A stretch of DNA of 32,149 nt. Origin: CAZPBO01 sp964584815. GTDB taxonomy: Bacteria > Planctomycetota > SKW154. How positions within the stretch are numbered: the stretch's first letter is position 1; every line of letters starts with the position of its first letter. The DNA is taken from positions 1-32,149 of the forward strand of contig CAZPBO010000023.1 of assembly GCA_964584815.1 (NCBI GenBank). Reading direction: 5' to 3'. The notes under the pieces are model-generated. The model had not been told where the DNA came from, made no database searches, and saw only the letters and a list, made by a program, of their open reading frames with translations. This document shows positions 1 to 7,564 of this stretch, piece after piece. The translations under genes and the position numbers were made by a program.

Positions 1-2
1 GC

Positions 3-44
3 AAGGTCAAACTGATAGAGCGACTCCTTATTAGCCCTTACTGA
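3..44 (+). CDS. Possible 3' end of an upstream gene (partial, tentative)
   Basis: One frame is open from the window edge to a TGA at 42-44 and would encode a 13-residue tail ending LLISPY. A second frame also stays open to a TAG at 32-34, so the choice is not secure. The DNA after position 45 becomes clearly AT-rich and holds a promoter-like pair, which fits an intergenic region starting there. No family can be recognised from so few residues. Confidence 0.2.
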   Translation, partial: KVKLIERLLISPY

Positions 45-101
45 AAATAAGTGAATCTCACGATTTTGATTTCATATTTCAGTGATTTTAGAAATAGGGA
101 C

Positions 102-130
102 TTGAAACGCGATAATTGTTTGGACATAAT
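102..130 (+). promoter_or_regulatory. Predicted sigma-70-type promoter of the wecA-like gene
   Basis: TTGAAA (102-107) and CATAAT (125-130) each match the consensus at five of six positions and are separated by 17 bases. Transcription would start near 137, giving a leader of about 20 bases before the ATG at 157. The surrounding DNA is AT-rich compared with the genes. Confidence 0.55.
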
Positions 131-156
131 TGTGATTTGGTTTTCGGGAAAGTTGT

Positions 157-1398
157 ATGCTGACGACAATAATCGTCGTTCTGGGCGCATATTGTGGGGC
201 GTTGCTACTTGTGCCGCTCTTTGCGCGGTTTGCCCGCCGTTTGGGTGCGGTTGACCGACCCGGGCTTTTTAAGGTGCATCAGAAAGAGGTGCCGCTGTCA
301 GGGGGTGTGGGGGTTATGGTGGCAGCGACGGCGGCAATCCTGATTTGGCAACTCTTAAGCAGAAAAACTTTCACCCCCTCCGTTTTCGGATTGCTTATCG
401 GAAGTTTTGTTTTTTGTGGTCTGGGGCTGTTTGACGACATCCATAAACTGTCGGTTCGTGTGCGTTTCTGGCTGATGGCATCGGCGGCGTTTGTCGCCAT
501 CCTGCTTCTGAAAGCGCCAACCACCTCTCCTTACTTGTTGTGGCTCTGGATGGTGGTGGGAACATTTTTCGTTGTTGGACTCTCAAACGCTGTGAACATG
601 CTTGACGGACTTGACGGACTTGCTGCAGGAAGCACAGGTATCTCCTTCTGCGCGCTTGCGTTTCTTCTTTTCTGTGTGAACGAGACGACTGCGGCGGTAG
701 CGGCGCTTCTTCTTGCCGCGGCGTGGCTTGCTTTCCTGCGTTATAACAGACCGCCGGCGAAGGTGTTTATGGGGTCAGCGGGAGCATTATTCGCGGGCTT
801 TGCGCTCGGATACCTCGGGCTTTCGGTTATATCAGCAGCAAGGGGAGCGTTCTGGAGTTTTGTGGCGGTCGGATTTGTCCTGTGGGTTCCGCTATTTGAC
901 GCACTTGGGGTGATGCTTTCCCGCTTTCTCCGCGGCGCGTCCATCTTCCAAAAAGACAACTACCATATCCATCACCGCTTGATGGCATCGGGATTCTCGC
1001 GGCGCCAGACTGTGGTCTTTGTCCAAACCCTGACCGCCATAGGGGCTGTTTCCGCTGTTGCCTTCGTCCCCAACGGCACTTTTCCTATAAGGTTCTGTAT
1101 TCCTGCTCTGTTCCTTGGAGTTGTGGCTGTGCTGCTTCTACATTACCGCACTGCAAAAGGGGCAAAGCAGTTCCTCCTTATGCGTCGGGAAGTGCTCACA
1201 TTGAACGGCGCATCCCTGCTGGTCTCTCAGTTCAGGGTGGAAGAGCGTTCAGGCGCCGTCCATATTGAAACATATCTTGAGAAAGTTGACGGAAACGGTA
1301 GCAGCAAAACGCTTTACCGTCTCGTCAGTTCCGAAAGCGGTGCGGAAGATGTGTGGCAGAATATGCTCTCCCGAGCACGCTCACTACTAACCTCATAA
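157..1398 (+). CDS. WecA/MraY-family undecaprenyl-phosphate sugar-1-phosphate transferase (glycosyltransferase 4 family)
   Basis: This polytopic inner-membrane protein (413 aa) belongs to the family that moves a sugar-1-phosphate from a UDP-sugar to undecaprenyl phosphate, the first step of many surface-polysaccharide pathways. Visible motifs are the acidic pair in GLFDD (residues 90-94), NMLDGLDGLAAG (147-158) and the WecA-type HIHHRL (270-275). About ten hydrophobic segments span residues 1 to 330. One motif is altered: the family's FMGDxGS reads FMGSAGA (204-210), so a normally conserved Asp thought to bind Mg2+ is Ser. A soluble tail of about 75 residues follows the last membrane segment. 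The ATG at 157 is preceded by a weak GGGAAAG. The kdsC gene follows after 47 bases. The fold is certain; activity and sugar specificity are not. Confidence 0.85.
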   Translation: MLTTIIVVLGAYCGALLLVPLFARFARRLGAVDRPGLFKVHQKEVPLSGGVGVMVAATAAILIWQLLSRKTFTPSVFGLLIGSFVFCGLGLFDDIHKLSVRVRFWLMASAAFVAILLLKAPTTSPYLLWLWMVVGTFFVVGLSNAVNMLDGLDGLAAGSTGISFCALAFLLFCVNETTAAVAALLLAAAWLAFLRYNRPPAKVFMGSAGALFAGFALGYLGLSVISAARGAFWSFVAVGFVLWVPLFDALGVMLSRFLRGASIFQKDNYHIHHRLMASGFSRRQTVVFVQTLTAIGAVSAVAFVPNGTFPIRFCIPALFLGVVAVLLLHYRTAKGAKQFLLMRREVLTLNGASLLVSQFRVEERSGAVHIETYLEKVDGNGSSKTLYRLVSSESGAEDVWQNMLSRARSLLTS

Positions 1399-1445
1399 GA
1401 AAACACTGCAAAAACTTGGTGAAAGGAACTTTAAGGAAAATACTG

Positions 1446-1994
1446 ATGGTGGAGTCCCTCAACGAAAAACTGCGGGGAGTAAGGCTTGTGATACTGGATG
1501 TTGACGGCGTGTTGACAGATGGCAGGATAATCATGGATGAGGAAGGAAAAGAGTTGAGATGCTTTGATGTGAAGGACGGTTTTGGGGTAAGGGCGTTGGT
1601 TGAGATGGGGGTGCTGGTTGGGGTGATATCGGGGAGGGCGGCACCGTGCGTTGAGCGACGGCTCAAACAGTTGGGCGTTACAGAGATTTTTCAGGGGATA
1701 AGAAGAAAGCGTGAGCCGTTTCGCCAACTTTTAAGGAAATATGGTCTGCGTAAGGAAGAGACCCTTTTTGTGGCGGACGATGTTTACGATATGCCGCTGC
1801 TTGAGGAGGTAGGTGTAAAGGTTGCGGTGGCGGATGCGGTGGAGGAAGTCCGCCGGATGGCAGACTGGGTAACGAGAGCAAACGGAGGCAGGGGTGCGGT
1901 CAGGGAAGTAGCAGAAGCGGTCCTAAAGGCGAAGGGACTGTGGAAAAAGGTGGTGGCGAAACTCTACTCGTGGGAGAGGGAAAATAACCTTTGA
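1446..1994 (+). CDS. kdsC: 3-deoxy-D-manno-octulosonate 8-phosphate phosphatase, KdsC-type HAD
   Basis: KdsC releases phosphate from KDO-8-phosphate in the cytoplasm to give KDO, the inner-core sugar of lipopolysaccharide. The protein (182 aa) has the usual short, capless HAD length. It has motif I DVDGVLTDG (residues 18-26), motif II with ISGR, and motif IV ADDVYDMPLL, a variant of the usual GDDLPDLP. The start is ATG 1446 because AAGGAA lies 7 bases upstream; the frame is open further back and would overlap the previous gene. It probably shares the wecA-like promoter, consistent with surface-polysaccharide synthesis. Some close relatives act on other sugar phosphates (for example in nucleotide-sugar loci), so KDO specificity is inferred. 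Confidence 0.8.
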   Translation: MVESLNEKLRGVRLVILDVDGVLTDGRIIMDEEGKELRCFDVKDGFGVRALVEMGVLVGVISGRAAPCVERRLKQLGVTEIFQGIRRKREPFRQLLRKYGLRKEETLFVADDVYDMPLLEEVGVKVAVADAVEEVRRMADWVTRANGGRGAVREVAEAVLKAKGLWKKVVAKLYSWERENNL

Positions 1995-1999
1995 AAATG

Positions 2000-2042
2000 G
2001 GAAAGGGCTGAGACGCCGCCTCGGGCGCCTGCAGCCCTTTCC
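2000..2042. terminator. Hairpin between convergent genes, possible two-way terminator
   Basis: An 11-base perfect inverted repeat (2000-2010 with 2032-2042, GGAAAGGGCTG and its complement) encloses 21 bases that can form a further 4-base GC stem. It lies exactly between the stop of kdsC and the stop of the minus-strand barrel gene. No T-run follows on the plus side. On the minus side the stem is followed by CATTTTC, so the hairpin is a better terminator for the minus-strand operon. Confidence 0.6.
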
Positions 2043-2062
2043 TGGAGGGGGTGGATGCCGCT

Positions 2063-3568
2063 TCAGAAGTTGAGCACCATCTGCGCAACGGCGATGCAGG
2101 GATGTCGTCTGCCCGCCAAACCCTCAAGCATATAGTCCGCCTGCCACACATTCGCCAACCCGAATTTGAAGGAAAGGTCCTCGGTATACTGCCACTTGAT
2201 TACGAGGTCAATCTCCCTGCCGATGCGGTCCTTAGCGGTGTAATCACGGGCTTTCCTGACATTCGCAAACACAAGGTAAATCCGCACCTTGCTGTGCGGC
2301 TTGCAGCCGACTATCAACTTCAGCGCCTCGTAATTGGTGTCAAGGTCGCACCCGTAGCGGTCCTCCTCCAATATCATTGTCGTGTCAACATCCTCATAAG
2401 TCAGGAAGTCCTGATTGCGTCTGTCGTGCGGGTTTTTGTCCCCCGATATCCACCAGTAGGAGATGTCAAAGTAAGGACGCCAGCGCGCGAAGGGACCTGA
2501 CTTCTCCGTGGGTTTCATCTCATATCTTATTCCAAAATAGCCTGCGAACGCCTGCTGGGTTATCGTGCCGTCCCTGCTTGAGAGCCAATACCACGGGTCG
2601 TTGGGATTTGAGGGACGGGTAAATCCTTCATAAAGGTCGCCTGTCTGACCGTAGGCTTCGCCGTAGAGGGTGAACGACTTTGTGGCACGGTAAGCCAGAC
2701 CGCCGCCCAGCGTCCATATACGACTGTTAGCGTTTATGCCGTAGGTCAAAATCGCCATCTGCCCCCACAGTGTCGGCTGCTTCCTGAAAGGATACCAGAA
2801 CCGTCCAATAACGCCGACAATGTCGCGGTCCTGGTTGAGGTAAAGCGTCTCATATGTGGTGGCGGCTATGAAATCAAACTGCGTCTCAACAAACCGCTTC
2901 TGCTGTTTCGCCAGACCGAATCCAAACTTATAAGTGTGGGAAAGCCTTACGCCGCCTGCCTCCACGCTGCCCGCCTGCCCCGGCGCGTTCCAAGAGAAAC
3001 GATTGGAATAGGCGGCGGGCTTGCTCGCGCTTGCCTTATTGGTCGGCCAGTTGGCATAAATCGTCCCGGCGAACGGGTCCTCCGTCTCTCCTATCGCCAA
3101 CAAAAATGTGCCATGCTCACTGCCGGGAATCAGCGGATAGTTAAGGCGTAGCAACCCCACAGAAAGAGAGAGATTCTTGTGAAGAAATTGCCGCGCCTCA
3201 AGGTAGGCTTCCGACACCTCCATTATGCGCGTTGGATAGGGTCTGTCCTGCCCTGAAACGGTGTCGGTGACGAATATGGCACGACCACCCAGCACATCTC
3301 GCGCGTAGGGCGGGGTGCGCAGGGCAAGATGCGCCTTCACCCCCATCTTGACATGGAACAGCATCCGCAACTCCAACTCCGGGTCAACAAACGAGTCCTC
3401 ATTGCGCATACCCCACACATAGTCGTTGATGTCGGGGTCTTCAAAGACAGCATCCAGCCTGATGCGACCGCTCACCTCAAGCAGCGCCGACTTGGTCGCC
3501 CGAACCTGGTCAGCCATAAGCGGCACCGCCAACCCCACAAGAACCACCGTCCAGAAAACCTTCCTCAA
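2063..3568 (-). CDS. Putative outer-membrane beta-barrel protein (porin/alginate-export-like)
   Basis: The 501-residue product starts with a Sec signal peptide (about residues 1-19, ending PLMA) and ends in VLNF, the C-terminal Phe typical of proteins inserted by the BAM complex. Between these are many short amphipathic, Tyr/Trp-rich strands separated by Asp/Asn-rich turns, as in porins and alginate-export-type barrels. The substrate cannot be told. The start codon is TTG (3566-3568), chosen because GGAGGG lies 7 bases upstream and the signal peptide begins directly there. The ispD stop is only 3 bases upstream, so translation is probably coupled. A role in nutrient uptake or polysaccharide passage is inference. 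I am sure of an exported barrel, less so of the family. Confidence 0.65.
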   Translation of the reverse strand: MRKVFWTVVLVGLAVPLMADQVRATKSALLEVSGRIRLDAVFEDPDINDYVWGMRNEDSFVDPELELRMLFHVKMGVKAHLALRTPPYARDVLGGRAIFVTDTVSGQDRPYPTRIMEVSEAYLEARQFLHKNLSLSVGLLRLNYPLIPGSEHGTFLLAIGETEDPFAGTIYANWPTNKASASKPAAYSNRFSWNAPGQAGSVEAGGVRLSHTYKFGFGLAKQQKRFVETQFDFIAATTYETLYLNQDRDIVGVIGRFWYPFRKQPTLWGQMAILTYGINANSRIWTLGGGLAYRATKSFTLYGEAYGQTGDLYEGFTRPSNPNDPWYWLSSRDGTITQQAFAGYFGIRYEMKPTEKSGPFARWRPYFDISYWWISGDKNPHDRRNQDFLTYEDVDTTMILEEDRYGCDLDTNYEALKLIVGCKPHSKVRIYLVFANVRKARDYTAKDRIGREIDLVIKWQYTEDLSFKFGLANVWQADYMLEGLAGRRHPCIAVAQMVLNF

Positions 3569-3571
3569 AAC

Positions 3572-4207
3572 TCAACCCTCCAAAAGCGCCTCAAATAACC
3601 GCAACTCGCTCCTGTATGTCAACTTCGGATTGAAACCTTCCGCCACAACCGCCGCTACAGGTATCCCCGCTTTCTCAAATAGCCACGCCTCATCCGGCGC
3701 ATCTTTGTGACATATCCTCTCCACCGCCCTATAGGTATCCATCCTGAATCCCTGCGGGGTAAGAGCACGATAAACGCCGTCCCGTGGCAGGGTCTTCCTG
3801 ACATAACCGTCTTTAACGACCTTCAAGGTCTCCGTTACGGGATATACGAGCGTGGCAGCAGGATTTGTTTCAAGAGCCTTAAGCAAGCGGACGATGTCGC
3901 TTCTGGGAATAGCGGGACGCGCCGCATCGTGCACCAAAACCACATCACACCCAGAAAGCGCCTCTATGCCCGCTGCAGCACTCTCCCCTCGCTCCTTCCC
4001 CCCAACAACAACCGCATCAACATCCCCCGCCACGCGGCGATACCGCTCCTCCAAACCCGATGGCACAACCACCACTATCATATCCGCAACACCACGAAAT
4101 GCATCCACCGCATAAAACAGAATCGGTCGCCCCTTGATTCTCTCCAGAACCTTGGGACGACCATATCTTTCTGCCCGTCCCGCCGCCAGTATCACAACCC
4201 CTAACAT
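3572..4207 (-). CDS. ispD: 2-C-methyl-D-erythritol 4-phosphate cytidylyltransferase (IspD)
   Basis: IspD joins CTP and methylerythritol phosphate in the third step of the MEP isoprenoid pathway, in the cytoplasm. The 211-residue protein has the nucleotide-binding start LAAGRAERYGRPK (residues 8-19), which lacks the second Gly of the usual GxG. It also has VHDAARP (92-98), a C-terminal DEAW segment in place of TDDA, and the LTYRSEL ending. The start is ATG at 4207 because GAGGGGGTGGAAG lies just upstream; a longer in-frame start would add 18 charged residues with no family match. It is the first gene of a pair with the outer-membrane barrel. Another MEP enzyme, dxs, lies in the same window on the same strand. 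A related sugar cytidylyltransferase is the main alternative. Confidence 0.78.
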   Translation of the reverse strand: MLGVVILAAGRAERYGRPKVLERIKGRPILFYAVDAFRGVADMIVVVVPSGLEERYRRVAGDVDAVVVGGKERGESAAAGIEALSGCDVVLVHDAARPAIPRSDIVRLLKALETNPAATLVYPVTETLKVVKDGYVRKTLPRDGVYRALTPQGFRMDTYRAVERICHKDAPDEAWLFEKAGIPVAAVVAEGFNPKLTYRSELRLFEALLEG

Positions 4208-4265
4208 CTTCCACCCCCTCTCTATCTCTCTTTCGGCTGATGACGCCTCTTTCTTAACCAACTCT

Positions 4266-4294
4266 TTGAAAAACTGCTCCAGACACTGTAAAAT
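4266..4294 (+). promoter_or_regulatory. Predicted sigma-70-type promoter of the EF-hand/coiled-coil gene
   Basis: TTGAAA (4266-4271) and TAAAAT (4289-4294) are 17 bases apart, each matching the consensus at five of six positions. The start site would fall near 4301, shortly before a strong ribosome-binding site GGAGGAG (4308-4314). Confidence 0.6.
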
Positions 4295-4321
4295 TTCCCA
4301 AACCGCTGGAGGAGAAACGGT

Positions 4322-5092
4322 ATGCGTTGGCTTATGATGAGCGTCTGCCTTCTGGGGTTTCTGGCAGCACAGGAAGGGCGTCCTGTCAAGACCCCTCTTG
4401 ATGCAGCCTTTGACAAGAATAAGGACGGCATCCTATCACCCCAGGAAGAACGCGAAAAAGACGCGGTTCTGGGGGAGATGGAACGGCTGAAACGAGCAAT
4501 CGTGGCGTTGCAGAAAAGGATAGAACATCTCCGCAACAACAAAGAGAACCCCAAAATGCGCGAAGAGGTGGATAGAATCTCCAAATGGCTCTCCCAATTG
4601 CAGGACGCTTTCAACGAGTTGAAGGAGAAGATAGGGAAAAGGGCAAAAGAGGCGTTCGGCGAGATAAGGAAGCGTCAAATCAAGCGGCTTGAGGAGTTGC
4701 AGGCGCGACGCAGGAAATTGCTTGAGGCGGCGAGGGTTGCGGAAGAAGCGGGGGAGAAGGAGGCGGCGGCGCGGCTCCGTAAAAAAGCCGCTGAAACCGC
4801 CCAGAAAATCGCCTCCCTCAAAAAAGCGCTTCAGCAAACAAACAAAACCCCCCAGAACGCTGAAGCAAAAAAACGCCAACTGGAACACCTGCGCCAAAGA
4901 AAAGCCCAGTTTGAACACGCCATCGCTGAAACCGAAAAAGAACTCACCGATGTCCAGAAGCAAATACAAAGCCTTGCGCAGAAACAGAAACTTCTCCAGA
5001 TGAAACTGGCTGACCTGCGCAAAGCGAGAAAAGCACTGCAAAAGCAGATAGAAAGACTTCAGGAGGAACTGAAAAGGCAGGAAAAGCGCTGA
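4322..5092 (+). CDS. Secreted EF-hand/coiled-coil protein of unknown function
   Basis: The 256-residue protein has a short signal peptide (about residues 1-16). A single EF-hand-type calcium loop follows, DKNKDGILSPQE (31-42), with acidic or oxygen-bearing residues at every ligand position (D31, N33, D35, S39, E42). The rest, about 200 residues, is almost entirely charged heptad coiled coil rich in Lys, Glu, Gln and Leu, with no other domain. Such proteins in Planctomycetota-like genomes are usually exported and have no known role. The ribosome-binding site GGAGGAG sits 7 bases before the ATG and the gene has its own promoter. Whether calcium is really bound, and whether the coil dimerises, is untested. 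A lipoprotein gene follows after 76 bases. Confidence 0.7.
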   Translation: MRWLMMSVCLLGFLAAQEGRPVKTPLDAAFDKNKDGILSPQEEREKDAVLGEMERLKRAIVALQKRIEHLRNNKENPKMREEVDRISKWLSQLQDAFNELKEKIGKRAKEAFGEIRKRQIKRLEELQARRRKLLEAARVAEEAGEKEAAARLRKKAAETAQKIASLKKALQQTNKTPQNAEAKKRQLEHLRQRKAQFEHAIAETEKELTDVQKQIQSLAQKQKLLQMKLADLRKARKALQKQIERLQEELKRQEKR

Positions 5093-5168
5093 CAACAACA
5101 GAAAAAACTGTGAATAAACCCGCAGTTGTTTGCGTCTTAAAATATAAGGGGGTATTAGGAGAAAGTCT

Positions 5169-5684
5169 ATGCGCTGGATTGTGGGACTTCTGGTTTTTGC
5201 GGTCGTGGTTGGTTGTGGCGGCAACAGCAATAACAAAAGCACTGAGTTGGCAAAACAAGCCCTGCTCAGGTTGATAGCAGATGGTCGCCAGCAATGTGGT
5301 GTGCCCACGCTTCAACGCTTGACAGCACTGGACGACATAGCACAGGAATGGGCAAATTATTACAAAACCAATCAAACACCTGCTGTTCAGACCTATGATA
5401 CACCGCCTTCTGACCTGCTATCTCAATGGGGCGTGACCAGCCTAAAGGAGAAAGTTGACCAGGTATTGGCGGTAACAACACAGGCTGCGGAAGGCAAGGC
5501 GGTCATAAACGACAACAACAGCGCAAGTGACGCCTACCAGATGTTTGGAGGCGGTGGGACAAGCAGTTGGCTGATGCAGTCCCAATGGGAGTGCGTCGGA
5601 GTCGGCTATACATCCTATGAGGTGAGCAACCCTAACCAGATGCAGTGCTTCTGCTGGGTTGTGATTCTTGTGGACAAAAATTAA
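5169..5684 (+). CDS. Putative lipoprotein with a CAP/SCP-like domain
   Basis: The 171-residue protein begins with a hydrophobic signal followed by VVGC (Cys16), an acceptable lipobox, so it is probably lipid-anchored. The mature part resembles a small CAP/SCP domain. It has an early helix with LTALDDIAQEWANYY, a middle WLMQSQWECVGVGY resembling the W..S....GVG segment, and a final QCFCWVVIL strand. The usual active-site His residues are not evident, so it may be divergent or non-catalytic. AGGAGAAAG lies just before the ATG. Its stop codon shares bases with the stop of dxs on the other strand, so no separate terminator fits between them. The lipoprotein call is moderate and the CAP call is tentative. 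Confidence 0.5.
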   Translation: MRWIVGLLVFAVVVGCGGNSNNKSTELAKQALLRLIADGRQQCGVPTLQRLTALDDIAQEWANYYKTNQTPAVQTYDTPPSDLLSQWGVTSLKEKVDQVLAVTTQAAEGKAVINDNNSASDAYQMFGGGGTSSWLMQSQWECVGVGYTSYEVSNPNQMQCFCWVVILVDKN

Positions 5685-7564
5685 CGCAACAGTTCGCTGC
5701 AGACTTGAGCGACGCGTTCTTTTGTGATACCGCAATCTGACAACAACTCCGCACGAGAGCCGTGTTCTACGAATTTGTCTGGCAAAGCCACTATTTTGAC
5801 ACAAGCAGCCTCTTTTGTGCCGGAGAGCGCTTCAAGAATCGCGCTGCCCACGCCGCCACAAATGGTGTGGTCTTCCACCACAACAACAAATTGATGCTCC
5901 GTCACGAGGTTTTTGAGTAAAACCTTGTCAAGCGGTCTGACCCAGCGGAGGTTGACAACTGTGGGGCTATGCCCGTTACGGGCAAGGATTTCGGCGGCGT
6001 CAAGACATATCTTCACTGTGGCACCATACCCCACAAGCGCAAGGATTTCTCCCTCCTTCAGAATTTCTGCTTTGCCGGGTTGTAGTGTCTCAACCTGAAG
6101 GCGCAGTTGCTGGTCTGGGATTTTATCACGGGGATAGCGGAGCACAAGGGTTAGGCGGTTCTGATAAGCGCAGTTGAAGAAAGAAAGGAATTCGGAGCCA
6201 CATTTTGGTGCAGCAACAGTGAGCGTGGGCAGGATGCGGGTGTAGGCTATGTCGTATGTGCCGTGGTGGGTTGGTCCGTCGCGTCCAACAATGCCTGCAC
6301 GGTCAAGCGCCAGAATGCAGGGCAACTTTTGCAGGGCGATATCGTGGAAGAGTTGGTCAAACGCCCGCTGCATAAAGGTTGAATATATGGCTACGACGGG
6401 GAAAAGCCCACCACGCGACATCCCCGCTACAAGTCCCACCGCGTGCTGCTCGCATATCCCCACATCAAAGAAGCGTTCAGGAAAGTTTTCGCGGATAACA
6501 TCCAGTCCTGTGCCTGTGGGCATAGCGGCGGTTACGGCGACAACATCTTTGTGGGTTTCCATAAATCGCTGCAGCGCGCGGGAGAAGGCATAAGTATAGG
6601 TCGGCGCGGCAGTTATGGTCTGTGTGCGCACCTTACCGTCAGGAGCAACCTGAGGAGACGCACCGTGATAGCGTTCTGGGTCGTCCTCTGCCGGCTGGTG
6701 TCCCCGACCTTTCTGGGTTACTATATGGAGAATAACGCACCCGTCTTGTTGCTTCCGTATGCGGCGCAGCATCTCCACAAGCAACGGTATGTTGTGCCCA
6801 TCCAGTGGACCGAAATATGTGAGTCCCAACTCTTCAAAGAGGGCGCCTGGTGGTAGGACGAGGCGGCGCATAAGCCTGAAAGCGCGTTCTGCGAAGCGCT
6901 CCGCATCCCGCGCTATTGCCGGCAGCCTCTGCGCAAATGTGCGCAGACGCCTCACCGCACCACGATACAGCGCACCCGCCCTTATCCTATCCAAATACCG
7001 TGCGAACGCACCCACTGTCGGCGGAATTGACATACGGTTGTCGTTGAGCAGTATAAGAACACGCGCTTTCAACTCCGCCGCGTGGTTCAGCGCCTCAAGT
7101 GTCATCCCCGTCCCCAACGCTCCATCACCCACCACCGCCACCACCCATCTGTCCCGCCCCACCAAACTGTCCGCAACACCAACACCCAAAGCCCACGACA
7201 ATGCCGTCCCCGCGTGCCCCGCCACAAACGCATCGTATCTGCTCTCGGCTGGATTCGTAAAACCGCTTATCCCACCCTTGCACCGCAGCGTCTCGCAGAA
7301 CTTCTGCCGTCTTCCCGTTAGTATTTTGTGGGTGTAACACTGGTGCGACACATCAAAAATCAACATATCTTCTTCAAAATCAAAGACATAATGGAGCGCT
7401 ATGGTCGCCTCCACCAGCCCCAGATTGCTGGCAAGATGCCCTCCACGGTGTAGAACTGTCTCTTTTATGAGCGTTCTGACCTCCTCTGCCAATTGTTCCA
7501 GTTTCTCAAGTGGCAGTTTCTTCAAATCCTGTGGCGTGTTAACCGACTCAAGCAGACCGCTCAT
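5681..7564 (-). CDS. dxs: 1-deoxy-D-xylulose-5-phosphate synthase (Dxs)
   Basis: Dxs condenses pyruvate and glyceraldehyde 3-phosphate using thiamine diphosphate, the entry step of the MEP isoprenoid pathway. The 627-residue protein is of normal length with the full transketolase-like layout. It has SHQCYTHKILTGR near the N-terminus, the ThDP/Mg motif GDGALGTGM followed by LNDNRMSI, FGPLDGHN, then the pyrimidine-binding domain with DVGICEQHAVGLVAGM and GPTHHGTYD, and a C-terminal regulatory domain. The ATG overlaps the scpB stop as ATGA, and AGGAG sits 5 bases upstream inside scpB, indicating coupled translation. It is the last gene of the tdh-glyQ-uap-mutL-scpB-dxs run. Its 3' end overlaps the convergent lipoprotein gene by four bases. 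Confidence 0.95.
   Translation of the reverse strand: MSGLLESVNTPQDLKKLPLEKLEQLAEEVRTLIKETVLHRGGHLASNLGLVEATIALHYVFDFEEDMLIFDVSHQCYTHKILTGRRQKFCETLRCKGGISGFTNPAESRYDAFVAGHAGTALSWALGVGVADSLVGRDRWVVAVVGDGALGTGMTLEALNHAAELKARVLILLNDNRMSIPPTVGAFARYLDRIRAGALYRGAVRRLRTFAQRLPAIARDAERFAERAFRLMRRLVLPPGALFEELGLTYFGPLDGHNIPLLVEMLRRIRKQQDGCVILHIVTQKGRGHQPAEDDPERYHGASPQVAPDGKVRTQTITAAPTYTYAFSRALQRFMETHKDVVAVTAAMPTGTGLDVIRENFPERFFDVGICEQHAVGLVAGMSRGGLFPVVAIYSTFMQRAFDQLFHDIALQKLPCILALDRAGIVGRDGPTHHGTYDIAYTRILPTLTVAAPKCGSEFLSFFNCAYQNRLTLVLRYPRDKIPDQQLRLQVETLQPGKAEILKEGEILALVGYGATVKICLDAAEILARNGHSPTVVNLRWVRPLDKVLLKNLVTEHQFVVVVEDHTICGGVGSAILEALSGTKEAACVKIVALPDKFVEHGSRAELLSDCGITKERVAQVCSELLR

Noticed and set aside
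2051..2500. Plus-strand frame opposite the end of the barrel gene
   Set aside because: No ribosome-binding site; it is a shadow of the barrel-coding frame.
5093..5168. Possible terminator or promoter between the coiled-coil and lipoprotein genes
   Set aside because: The only inverted repeat is 6 bases with a 25-base loop, and the TATAAG at 5143 has no matching -35 box.
4436..5308. Long minus-strand frame opposite the coiled-coil gene and lipoprotein start
   Set aside because: The Leu/Phe-rich translation is what the complement of Glu/Lys-rich codons gives. The plus-strand gene has a promoter, ribosome-binding site and signal peptide.
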